Assembly (NCBI GenBank): GCA_015039365.1
Contig: WION01000102.1
Span: 62,001-126,000, forward strand
Source of the DNA: Amanita rubescens
Taxonomy: Eukaryota; Basidiomycota; Agaricomycetes; Agaricales; Amanitaceae
Direction of reading: 5' to 3'
Length of the DNA stretch: 64,000 nt
Under the pieces are notes generated by a model that searched no databases, was not told the DNA's origin, and was given only the letters and a program-made list of their open reading frames with translations. The position numbers were made by a program, and so were the translations under genes. Each line of letters begins with the position of its first letter. Position 1 is the first letter of the stretch. Shown piece after piece: positions 34,589-45,725 of the stretch.

Positions 34589-37500
34589 TCATCCCATCAG
34601 AACTTCCACTATATCCCTCATTCTTTTCCGTTTCGACGGTTGCATCACCCAACAACTCTGAACCAACTCCCACATCCCATCCCTTATCGGTGGCTCAACC
34701 AATCTCGGCGGTCGTTCACCCCGAGTAACAAGACTCAAAATTTGTATCGCCGGTACATCAAAAAACGGTTCTTTATTATAATGCATCTAACGAAATTCAG
34801 CAATGAGTTATGATACAGCACAACAACTCACTTCATAATAAAGACACCCGAAAGCATAGACGTCCGACATTTGCGTTCTGGCAGGGGCAGGGTCGTCGTC
34901 GTGTTTGGCGACTTCGAATAATTCCGGGGCGACACATCTCAGATGTCTCACTCCTGATCCGGTGACTGTAGCTTCAATAGGTCGGGTTGATGCAAAGCTG
35001 GCGATTTGGACGTGGAGGTTGGCGTCGAGGAGGATGTTGATCTGAAACGAATTTCAAACAAAAGCCGTTTTTTTTAAAAGGTAAAAATACCACATGGATA
35101 TCGCCATGAACGACGCCTTCAGAATGGATGTATTCAAGACCTTGAGCGACTTCCAGTATCTTGCATTGAATGAGCATGTATGAATCATCCAACGGAGAAA
35201 GAAACCATTACACGTTGTTGTATCTCATCCATTGGTGGATTTGTCTTGTCTCGCCATTCCCTTAGATGACCGTACCGCATAAATGGCGAAACAAGGAACG
35301 ATTCCGAAGTTAACTCATCTACACATATTCCTAAAAATGGGAGCAGAAATTTGTGCTTCAGAGAGTGCCACATCAACGCTTCTCGACAAAGGGCCTGCCC
35401 ACAATCAAATACGTACAGTGACTCAAATTAGTAATGCATCACGTGGTTTTTGGCGAGATTAACCGTTTCATGCACGGCCGGGGGAACTAATGTATATAAC
35501 CTGTGTCTGCACGTAATAACAAGTAGCCCTACTCCTCGTTGAAGGTGTATTTAAGCCCCTATGCCTTACCATGAGGAAGAGAAATGTAAAAGAGATAATT
35601 GCCGGTGGTGCATTACTTTCCTTTATCAGGTCACCCTGCGAAGGACAACAGCATACTTAAGCCGTACGGCTTCATCCTTCAATTCAGCGCGTCTAGACGA
35701 CAAGCTACAACCTCCCTTGCTGCCTTGCGATACTATGGGCTACACTTCTCCGACGAAGAAAGCCCGTATTGTCCTCCTCAAGACACAGGGCATATCCAAC
35801 CGCACCATCGCCGCTCACTTCAAAATTGACCCAACTACGGTCGGCCGAATCTTCAAAAAGTATGGCCAGGCCACAGATTTTTATCGCGTTGGTCATAAGT
35901 CTGGCCGCCCGCCTAAACTTACCGATAATGACATTCGTTATGCTGTTCGCCTGCTCGCTAGCGGTAAAGCCCGGGATGCATCTGAGGTTCAGCGCAAGTA
36001 TTTCCCTCATATACATGCGCAAACTATCAGAGAGAGGTTGCGGAAAGTGGGCTTGAATGCTTACAAACGTCGCTATAAACCCCTCTTAACTCCAGCTCAC
36101 ATTAAGAAGCGTCTTGCCTGGGCGAGGGAGCATGCAGACTGGACGGCTGATGATTGGAAAGCTGTGGTCTTCTCTGATGAGTCGAAATTCAATTTGGTGG
36201 GGTCCGATGGACGCGAGTGGTGCTGGAGGGCCCCTGGGCAGGAACTGGACCCTCGATATGTGACGAAGGTGGTGAAGCATGGTGGTGGTCATGTGATGGT
36301 GTGGGGATGTATTACATCATCTGGGCTTGTGCGCATCGAAGGGAATATGAATGCACAGCTCTACATCGAGATTCTCAATGACGACCTCCTCGGCACCTTC
36401 AGGGACCTCGGGATGAAGAAGAAGGACGTCTATTTTCAGCAGGATAACGATCCAAAGCACACAGCCCGTCTGACTCGAGCGTGGTTCGACGCGAAAAAGG
36501 TCGATGTGCTGTCGTGGCCACCGAATAGCCCAGATATGAACATCATTGAGCATGTCTGGAACTATTTGGATCGTCGTGTGCGCACCAGGGATCCCCTGGA
36601 TCGCAATGCCACGGAGCTATGGGCCGCATTGCTTGAGGAATGGGGTGGGATTGAAGAGGACTACATCGAGCGACTGTTTGAGAGTATGCCGCAGCGGGTT
36701 CAGGCGCTATTGGCAGCAAAGGGTCGCTACACTCGCTGGTAAACGTTTCAATTGGTCTCGACGGATGGATCTCGAGCTACATAGACAACTTTCATAGACT
36801 TCCGTGATAAATGTAAATAATGCACCACCCATTAGATATTAATCATTGCTTTGCTTTACAAGGAATTTACAGACTAAGAAGACAGTTATATTTTCAAATT
36901 ACCCAGCCAATAGGTTGTTTAATCAGGCCGTACCGCGACGATTGACTCCGATACAACAGCGCAGTGGGCGATAAGATGGGAAAAGTCACGTGGGGCGTTA
37001 CTAATTTGAGTCACTGTAAGCCATAACGCGCCAATATTGAAAGGAACTCACGACATCCGAGTTTCCAGACCTATACAGCACTTTCAGAGCGACGGTTGAT
37101 CCTCGGAGTTCACCCTTGAAAATGAGCCCAAAGCCACCTGCGGCAAAGTATTCGCGCGCAGCTGGACTGGTGACTCCGGTCACTATCAAAGACTGGGGTA
37201 TGACGGGTATCTTCGAGATGATTGTAAACATGAATCGCCTTGCTCGCTGTTCTATATTCACGTTCACGTCTTGGTTTTGTAAGTGGCGTTCGTGAAGCAG
37301 GTGAAGCATAAAGTCGATCAACTTCTTGACGTCCGAGGCCTGGGTTAATTGATCTGCGACGGGAGTATAGTCTTCCCTCAACAATAACTTGAACGTGAGA
37401 TCAACGATTGTCGCGTTTACGACAGAAGATTCGGGCTAAGATGCTGTTGAGCGTACTAGTAAGCGCTTTGAAATGTTTCGTACCTGCTTATTATTGAGTA

Positions 37501-39066
37501 AAGAAAGTAGTGATGGGAGAATATTGTCTTCCCTCCGAGGAAGCTAATATGGATTAGTAGGGAACTATCTTTTGAGGAACGTGTGTATACGCACTGCGAT
37601 GATGGGTGTTAACGGCGGCGATAATACTTTTTGCAGCTTTCGAACATTGGTTGGGGGAGACGCAAATTGGGATATGCTTTCCACGATGTCTTTCATGCTT
37701 GGCCGTTTCGATGCTTCCCTCACCCAGCACCGTTGAATTACAGACCATGCCTCGTCACTAAAGGACGGCTCATCGAGTCGAGGCGGACGTTTATCTCGAA
37801 AGACGAGGGCCATGATCTGTAATTCCTGTTTACCGGCAAAAGGTATATTGTCGTAATGAATCTAGTCAAGTCAGAAAGAAGCATCAGGATGATGGGTATG
37901 ACGACGTACTTCATAATAAAGACATCCAAACGCATATACGTCTGACATTTGAGTTCTTGGAGGAACCTCGTCGGAATCGTCGTCGCCGGAATCCTCTGAG
38001 AGTCCGAATAACTCCGGAGCTGCAAAGTTTAGATGTTTGGCGCCGGATTGGGTATTCGTAGCATCCGAAAGTCGGGTTAATCCGAAGTCGGCAATTTGAA
38101 CGTGAAGGTTAGAATCTAAGAGGACGTTCTCCTGAAGAGAGAATGGTCAGTATTTTGATATAGTGCGTTCAATTTAGTAAGGTACCCCGCGAAGGTCTCC
38201 GTGCACTACACCTTCCGAATGAATGTATTCGATTCCCTTGGCAACTTCCAATATCTTCCAAAAAAAATGGAATGAGCATATCGATGGAGAGCGAAAGATA
38301 GAAAAAGCCGTACATGGTTTTCCATCTCGGATATTGATGGATTCGTTTCCTTTCTCCATTGGGCCAGAGTCCCATTCGTCATGTAGGGAGAAACGAGGAA
38401 GAATTGAGATTCCTTCCCGTCGTCGAATTCATAGATTCCTAACAATGGTAGTACGGACTTGTGCTTCAGGGTCCCCCACATCAGCGCCTCTCGACAGAAG
38501 GCTTGCTGAAATACAAGTCACTAATGATGCGATAGAAACGATATTATGAAGGGCTTACCGTGTTGTTATCAGACCTGTACAAAACTTTCAACGCAACGAC
38601 CGCCCCATGTAGATCACCCTTGTAAACGCGCCCATAGCCACCACCACCAATGTAATCACGTTCAGCAGGCATGCTAACTCCGGTAACGATTAAGGAGTAT
38701 GGCATGACCGGCGTTTCTGATACGATTTTGAACATGAATCGCCTAGCTCGTCGATTGAAGTCCACCGAGTCATGATCCTGATTTGGTAAAAGACCATTAC
38801 GAAGTAGATGAAGCAAAAGATCGAGCAGATTCTCTGCGTCAGAGGGACAGTCCAGTCGGGCCGCGAGGTTGACGTGGTCTTCTCCGGATAGAATCTCGCA
38901 TACGAGACCGACCGTGTTTGCGTTTACAACAGATGCGATGGGAGATTCGGGCTATATGGGCCATTAAGTAGGGTATATTCCGTTGTTTTCAAAAGTTCCG
39001 AACCTTCTTATCGTTGAGTATAGATAGTAGGAGTGAGAGGGCATCGTTATTGGGATCACGCCGCAT
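34589..39066 (-). CDS. G5: tandem kinase fusion (canonical unit plus pseudokinase), Tc1 in intron
   Basis: Twelve phase-0 exons: 39004-39066, 38559-38951, 38314-38505, 38186-38254, 37910-38131, 37595-37861, 37484-37543, 37052-37435, 35212-35394, 35091-35159, 34832-35041, 34589-34786; 769 aa. Unit 1 (22-402): [31 protein letters not shown], canonical. Exon 37484-37543 encodes LPRREDNILPSLLSLLNNKQ. It is the homologue of other genes' first exon but lacks ATG and is entered by a splice acceptor (TATTAG), proof that it is internal. Unit 2 (423-769): Gly-loop weakened (AAGGFG), VALK kept, HGDI, DFG replaced by SFA (649-651), APE kept: a probable pseudokinase. It ends directly after the C-lobe with no basic tail. 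The intron 35395-37051 is 54 nt once the transposon is removed. Confidence 0.82.
35416..37016 (+). mobile_element. intact Tc1/mariner-type transposon
   Basis: Inverted ends CAGTGACTCAAATTAGTAA (35416) and its complement at 37016, continuing to CACGTG, are flanked by TA on both sides (35414-35415, 37017-37018). The element is 1601 bp and sits inside an intron of kinase gene G5. Clean ends and an unbroken transposase suggest a recent insertion. Confidence 0.95.
35735..36742 (+). CDS. Tc1-family DD34E transposase
   Basis: 335 aa from ATG 35735 (MGYTSPTKKARIV). The open frame extends upstream to 35561, but this start fits the family. An N-terminal helix-turn-helix pair (GISNRTIAAHFKIDPTTVGR; DASEVQRKYFP) binds the ends. 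The catalytic triad is in FSDESKF, FQQDNDPKHT and SPDMNIIEHVW, with 34 residues between the second Asp and the Glu (DD34E). No stops or frameshifts, so it is likely active. It cuts and pastes the element at TA sites in the nucleus. It is transcribed opposite to the host gene G5. Confidence 0.95.
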   Translation: MGYTSPTKKARIVLLKTQGISNRTIAAHFKIDPTTVGRIFKKYGQATDFYRVGHKSGRPPKLTDNDIRYAVRLLASGKARDASEVQRKYFPHIHAQTIRERLRKVGLNAYKRRYKPLLTPAHIKKRLAWAREHADWTADDWKAVVFSDESKFNLVGSDGREWCWRAPGQELDPRYVTKVVKHGGGHVMVWGCITSSGLVRIEGNMNAQLYIEILNDDLLGTFRDLGMKKKDVYFQQDNDPKHTARLTRAWFDAKKVDVLSWPPNSPDMNIIEHVWNYLDRRVRTRDPLDRNATELWAALLEEWGGIEEDYIERLFESMPQRVQALLAAKGRYTRW

Positions 39067-40194
39067 GTTATTGGGTATCCTTTCGTGTGACCGCTTCAAT
39101 TTGACTTGATGGAGTCGGCCTGCGCGATGAGATCCTGGGCCTTGAGCGATTTAAGCGCTTAACCTGGAGGATGGGAGTCGAATTAGAGTGGGTAGTTGCC
39201 ATATTGACTGAACGCCAAGTGACGATTGCTGTGTAGAGGTGAGGTGACGTCACACTCAGTGCCACGTTTCACGATGAGGGCGTTGTTGACCGCCACGATC
39301 TCGTAATGCACGCTGCACCGCGCCCTAGGCTGGCTACATGTCTCGGTATGCTCCTCGGCTCATCTCCTTCTGCCAAAACTAACATGCTCAGGGCGCAGTC
39401 TACGCTGTTCAACACGCACGGCTTTGTGTATTTTGAACGACATGTTGGACTTGGGTCCTGGGCTTGTGATTCATGATACGAGCGAGACAGAGAGCCGTGT
39501 TTCATAGTGCCACGGGTGAGGACTCTTTACCGTCGCGGACTGCCCTGTAACTAACAATTGGCATGCAGGTTGAGTGGTCGGCGTCATCCAAAAACTACCG
39601 CGCCCTAGGCTGCCACCCCGTCAATACCTCTCTGTATGTTCCTTGACCCATCCTCATCTACCAAAACTAACATTTTCAGACTCAAAAAGGTGGACGTGAA
39701 TGGTCAGGGTGCACGCTGTTCGATATGTACGGCTCTGTGTATTTGAACGATATGTTGGACTCGGGCGGGCTTGTGATTCATGATATGAGCGAGAGGAAGG
39801 GCCGTGTCTCATAGCGTCATGGGTGAGAAATTTACCGTCGCTGGGGCTACTCTGTAACTAACTATCGGCGTGCAAGGTTGAGCGCTTGACCACTCGCCTG
39901 ATCAGTCCGTTGAACTAGATTGATTTATCACATGCGGACTGCCAACGTATTGTATCGGTTGCAGCCCGATTGCACACCTCCTCCCAACCGGACTCAAAGC
40001 ATGCCCATACCCCACTTCCAACCCACTTCACCTCACGGCCGTCATGAGGTTATGACCCTATCCTCGACCGACATAATGACGAGGAGCTGCACGGCCCACA
40101 CTCTGATGATTATCACAAAAGCTGATAACTTCCACGTCAATGCAACGAGCACGTTCCCCTCTCCTCTGCAACTGCTTTCTCGCCCTATCGCAGA
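39067..40194. other. G5 upstream region, with two copies of a flank repeat
   Basis: 39240-39420 and 39590-39970 are paralogous to 12660-12810 plus 16670-16930 (GGCTGGCTACATGTCTCGG, CTCATCTCCTTCTGCCAAAAC, CTGTAACTAACAATTGGC). The second copy keeps the uninterrupted target site of the hAT element. No gene supportable. Confidence 0.5.
39244..39253. promoter_or_regulatory. CRE/ATF-like palindrome GTGACGTCAC
   Basis: Same palindrome and flank as at 12675-12684, about 180 bp upstream of the G5 start codon. A bZIP site is possible, but conservation may simply reflect the duplicated flank. Confidence 0.35.
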
Positions 40195-40785
40195 GCAATC
40201 CCGATACTATGAAAAAAAAATTCCGATTTCGCCATGCCCGTATTTGGCATCATTTCTTATACAGAATTTAAGCGAATAGACGGCCGAAGCGCGCAAAGCG
40301 TTCGATGGGCAGGAGTAATTGGAGCTGGTAATCTGAAGAATCAGTCTCGGGTGACCGTGTCGGCGGGCGATCTACTAGAGTGGGCCTCCGCATGTAACAA
40401 GTGGCGGTAACCTTTTTATCTGACGACGATATCCCCTGGTTGGATTAGATGCTGGCGTATTGAAGAAAGAGATGCGGAGGTGCATGAATGTGTAATTGAG
40501 ATCGATTACGAGTACCGAGTGCTGATGATGCACAGATCCCAACTTTGGAGCTTGACGGCGCAACAGCAGTACCGAAGAATATAACTTGACATGGACTAAG
40601 CATGGTAGCTATTGCCGGAAAATACGCACACATGATCGCTTGTTATACAGTACAGGCTGGTGATGAGTCAATATCAAGGAATTTGATTCGAGTGGATAGA
40701 ACGTGATGCGGGCAGAGGAACTTCTTAGTTGTGCCTTTTTACCTCTAACCTAACCCAACATCCGGCTAATGCGTGTAGGAGACTT
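40195..40785. repeat. dispersed repeat A, copy 3
   Basis: From GCAGAGCAATCCCGATACTATG to just before the G6 stop. Shares GATCTACTAGAGTGGGCCTCCGC, GAAGAAAGAGATGCG and GCAACAGCAGTACCGAAGAAT with the other copies. Confidence 0.75.
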
Positions 40786-40787
40786 CA

Positions 40788-43709
40788 TTAGCTTTCAAAA
40801 TCCTACCGCAATCATGTTTAGCATCCCATTTTTTCAACGGCTTAGAAAAAGAAAGCTCTTACATGACGTCTTCGTTTTTGATCGGGCTAGTGGGGTTGTT
40901 ATTTGTAGCTTGAATGATACGAACAAAATGAAATTGCGTACTGAAGAAGTAATACCAGATGTTAATGCAATAGGATTGTCAGGTTCCTATTGATTTGGTT
41001 CAAAAGCAATGCGGCTCAAACGAAAAAATATGCCTACGTCATGTACGCGTTTTCGTTTTTGAGACACCTGGTGTGGTTTATGGGATATGGGATGTGGGAT
41101 ATATTAGTTATCAAAAGGCGGTTAGTAGAATGCGCACTTTACTATCGGGTGTCGACGAAGGCGGCAATTCTTCTCGCAAACTTTCATGGTCAGCATTGAT
41201 TTGGGGAGATACAAATTGCGACATCGCTATCATGCTTTCCACAACGTTATTCATTCTTGGCCGACTCAACGGTTCCCTCACCCAGCAGCGCCGAATTACG
41301 TTCCACGCTCCATCGCTCAGAGGCTGCTCGTCTAGCCGAGGTGGAAGTACCCCTCGAGAGACGAGGGTCAAGATCTGCAAGTCCGTTTTTCCGGCAAAAG
41401 GTATACTATCATAGTAGATCTACTAGACAAGTCAACATCGAAGAAAGATCGGCATATTTGTCATGACGCACTTCATAAAAAAGGCATCCAAACGCGTATA
41501 CATCCGACATTTGCGTTCTGGGCGATGGGTCGTCGGACGGATCGTCGTCATCCCCGGAGATTCCGAATAACTCTGGGGCGGCAAAGTTCAGATGTAGTGC
41601 TCCCGATCTCGTATTTGTAGCTTCTGAGAGTCGAGTCAAACCAAAGTCAGCGATCTGGACATGAAAATTATCGTCCAAGAGAACATTCTCCTGGAGCAAA
41701 GAGTCAGCGTCGTAACATAGTGCGTCTGAGGTAGAATACCCCGCGAAGATCTCCATGAAATGCGCCCTCTGAATGGATGTATTCCATGGCTTGCGCGACT
41801 TCCAGTATCTTCCGAGATTTGTCATTTAGACGTAGAATAAAAACAAGAAATAGGTGAACGTACGCGTTCTTCAATAACGGCTATTGGTGGATTTTCTTGT
41901 TTCCGCCATTGGGCTAGAGTACCGTTCTTCATATATGGCGAAACGAGGAAAAATTGTGGTACTGTTGTGTTTGTGATTTCATGGATCCCTAAAAACGGCA
42001 GCACGAACTTGTGCTTGAGAGATCGCCACATCAATGCCTCTCTGCAGAAGGCCTATTGGTCTCCGAATCAGCAACACTTATAACAATGATGCAAAGAGAC
42101 ATACTACTTGGTTGTCGGACTTGTGTAACATTTTCAATGCAATGGCTTTTCCCGATCGTTTGCCCTTGAAAACGTGCCCAAAGCCGCCACCACCAATGTA
42201 ATCACGATTGACCCGTGGTATACGGACTCCAGTCACAATCAAGGACGGTGGAATGATAGGTATCTTTGAGATAACTTTGAGGATAAATCGTCGTGCTCGC
42301 CGTGTAATATCCACAGTTGCAGACTCCTGACTTGATACGCGATGATTACAAAGCATTTCAAGAATGAAATCCAACAGTCTACTGGCATCCGAGGTATTGT
42401 CTATCTGAGTCACGAGGTCAACGTAGTCCTCTCGAGATAGAATCTCGCACATGAGGTCGACAATCATTGTACCTAAAGCAGTGGGATATAAATGCTACTG
42501 GTTTTGAGTGTACTAGTACATTGCCAGTCTGAAATGGCACACCTTCATAGTAATATCCTTGAGTATATACAAGAGCAATGGAAGGGTGTAGCTGTCAGGA
42601 TCATGCGGCACGTCCGATAATGGCACAATGTGCATCTTTGAGAAAACTTCCAACATAAATTGTCTTCCTCGCCAATTCATGTCTACTGCGGAAGAATCAT
42701 GATTTGAGAAGAGAATGTCCCGCCCCAGTAAGAAATTCAACAGATTCTCGGCATCAGAGACTTTGTCTACCTGTGCCACGAGGTCGATGTAATCTTCCCT
42801 GGATATAATGTGGCGCAAAAGGTTGATCGTCACTGGGTCTGCCGCATTATTCAAGCACTATTACTTCTTGAGAGTGTGATTTCCGGATTTGAAGTGTCAC
42901 GCACCGGCGAATGATAGCTGAGGATGTAGAGGAGCAATGGAAGAGAAAAGTTTTCAGGGTCGTACGGCGTGTTGGACAATGGCTCGCCACGCATTTTTGA
43001 GATAACTGCCAACATAAATTGTCCCACCCGTTGTTTCATGGCAGAATCGCAATTTGGTAAAGAGTAACAACCAAACATACGCATTATGAATTTCGACAAA
43101 TTTATGACGTCCGAGAATTGATTCACTTGTGAGGTGAGGGTGATGTAGTCCTCCCTGAATAGAATCTCGATCACAAGGTGGATTGTCGTTTCGTTAGCAA
43201 TGGACGTAACAGGAGGTTCGGGCTATTGGCTCTTAAGCATAATGTGTTCCGGTTTGATATGTTGCGCACCTTATTCTTGAGTATAGTGAGGAGTAATTGG
43301 AGTGTGTAGCTGTCAGGATCATGCGGTATATTGGGCAGTGGGACATCATGCATCCTTGAGATAACTGCCAGCATAAATCGTCTTGCTCGTCGGTTCATGT
43401 CTACGGTGGCCGGATCCTGATTTGATAAGGAATAATTGTGAAGCCAGTGCGGTATGAAATCTAACAAATTCTTGGCATCCGAATCATGGTCTAGCTTCGC
43501 CACGAGGTTGATGTAGTTTTCCCCAGATAGAATCTTGTGCATGAGGTTGACCGTCAATGGGCATAGAAGAGATTTAGACTGTCGGACCTTGGGTAGATAC
43601 GCTCAGAGGTTGAAATATGATCGCGCACCTTCCTAATGCTGAGTGTAAAGAGAAGCAACGGGAAGGTATCGTCACCGACATCTTGCGATACCATGCTGCA
43701 CCCTTCCAT
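40788..43709 (-). CDS. G6: repeat-array TKL-like kinase, three repeat exons
   Basis: Thirteen phase-0 exons: 43629-43709, 43270-43578, 42905-43222, 42543-42857, 42105-42494, 41864-42052, 41740-41808, 41472-41690, 41138-41419, 41038-41067, 40942-40986, 40863-40886, 40788-40802; 761 aa. Repeat 1 matches G2/G7 repeat 1. Repeat 2 is hybrid: its start matches repeat 2 of G2/G7 and its end (LLYILSYHSP, then intron GTGCGTGACACTTC) matches repeat 4. Repeat 3 matches repeat 5. Kinase motifs GGGGFG, IALK, HGDLRG (Arg kept; local HGD context as in paralogues), [15 protein letters not shown] are intact. Tail VSQKRKRVHD, 15-residue linker, PDQKRRRH, then a very short end DFES. Probably active and nuclear. 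Confidence 0.86.
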
Positions 43710-44954
43710 GAGTCAGGTCTTGTAACAAGAGCGTCCTGTTCGGCTGGATAGAATCTGATTGTGCGGTGGGTGGAAGCGAAGCCAGTTGTGCTGGGAGACG
43801 CCTACACTTGAAGCGGTGCAATATGGCCGTGACTGCGGGAATGGTGAGAAAATGTTCAAATTGAGACGCATTTGTATCTGAGCATTGAAGCGTCTCTAGT
43901 CTGTCCCTGTTGAGCGCTTTGAGCCTTCACTGTTGTAGTCGTGAAGACGATGGTGATCGTGACGCAAGTCGCCCCCGCTTGCACGTGCACGTTCCAAAAT
44001 CGTAGCGCCGCGCCCCTGCTGGCAATGGCATCCTCCGACAGCTTTCTCACGAGACTCCCCCAACGACGTATAACATTGCAGTGAGACTACTTCGTTCCCG
44101 CTACATCTGCCCTCATATCCACCGCCTTTCCATTAAGCGCCAAGTCATAGACTTTCCTCAGCTTTCAAGCCAGACTTAGTGCCACCACCGTTCTCCGCAC
44201 GACCAAACTTTGACCTCCTGCCCAGCAGCCCAACCTATGCAGGCTTAGACGTGTATTTCACAACAGACGTGCGAAGGGTCCATCGAGTATGGCGGAGGGA
44301 AGTGCGGCATTGCGTTTACAGTTTAATCCTTCAGGGTATCCCTTGATGGTTTATACTGAAGTACGCTTGGAGGATTACGCGAGTGAGTTGCCCTTCCAGC
44401 ATTCGGGTATGAATATTAATTGGCGCTGACGTGGCTACCCTGTCAGGTTTCTCGATGACGGAACAGCTCACCACACCTCCACATTTACTCACTTACATGC
44501 TCTCACAGTCTCACTCACATGTATGTCCCGTCTTCGCCTCGAACTGATCATTGCAATAATCTCCTACCGCCTCGCAGACGATATTACTACCACGTTTACG
44601 ACTGGCTACTCCTTTATCTGCTATAAAACATTTGCATCGCAGGTGTACGAGCAGGCGTCGGTAGAATTTGAAAAGGATGGGCCGGCGCTTTACACCTGTT
44701 CTGGGACCTGAGCTATGGGTGAATCGTGACTAGAGTGGCGCCCTTCCACCGATGGCTGGCGGCAACCCGTCAATTATATGGATGTGCATTTGGACGCATA
44801 TATGAGTAAGTCGTTCAAGTTTGAGTCGGAAAAGTGAGTGCTGATGAGGGCCAGATTCGAACTTCACACTTGACGAGTTAACCGTGGCCTGTGGCATGTC
44901 TGCGGAACGAACGGAAATCGAGTTGGACTTTCAAGTTTGCCGCTTTTCAGAACA
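43710..44954. other. G6-G7 spacer: shared promoter flank and repeat B
   Basis: 43710-43990 is the duplicated kinase upstream flank (as 21506-21800). 44040-44720 is repeat B: TTTAATCCTTCAGGGTATCCC, CTTGGAGGATTACGCGAGTG and TTCCAGCATTCGGGTATGAAT recur at 50395-50520, 53990-54070 and 59770-59830. 44735-44935 is a partial repeat A. No intact gene. Confidence 0.5.
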
Positions 44955-45690
44955 ACCCCGGTACTATGAATTCTTTTCTTCCCATTTCGCCATGCCCGTA
45001 TTCAATATTTCTTCTACAGAATCCTACTACCAAAGTGAATAAGCAGCGGCAGGAGTAGTAGGAGTTGGTATTATCCGTGTCGGCCGACTTCGCGAAGGAT
45101 GAATTTTACCCAGGTAACCGTAGTGAGTGATCTACTAGAGGCAAGGAATGACTGGTGACAAACCTTTTATAGCGACGATTTTCATGGCCAGGTTGCGGTT
45201 GGTATGCGGGAGTATTGAAGAAAGGGATGAGAAGGTGCATGAATGCTGGGAGTAATTGGGGCTGGTTGCCGACATCAGATTATGTCGTTTTATGCGCATA
45301 TACGAGTGAGTTCAGAGTACGAGAGGCGCAGATCCGAACCTTCGAACTTGTCGGCGCAACAATAGCCAGTACCAAAGAATATAACTTGACGCGGATTAAG
45401 CATAGCCCATACATGATCCACTTTCCCCGTTTCCGTCGCTCTCGGTAGCCAAATTACTACGACGGGGTTTTTATACACACGCGTTCTCTTCACAATTACG
45501 CTCACAATGCCTTTTTGTTCTTATTCTGCTCGCATTTCGTCTATTCGATCGCTTAATCGTACAATACAGGTACTTGAAGAGTTAATATATATAAAGAAAT
45601 TTGATTAGAGGGATAGAACGCAAAGTAACCTATGTCTTTTGACTACTAACCCGACCCAACATCCAGCTAATCAATTGCAGGTTCAGCATC
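44955..45690. repeat. dispersed repeat A, copy 4
   Basis: From AACCCCGGTACTATGAATTC to AATCAATTGC. Contains TTCATGGCCAGGTTGCGGTTG and CAGTACCAAAGAATATAAC. Downstream of G7. Confidence 0.75.
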
Positions 45691-45725
45691 CCATTCCCAA
45701 CGGCTTAGAAAAAGAAAGCTCTTAC

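Noticed and set aside
44523..44711. Small plus-strand gene in the G6-G7 spacer
   Set aside because: It is part of repeat B, broken in other copies and without a recognisable domain.
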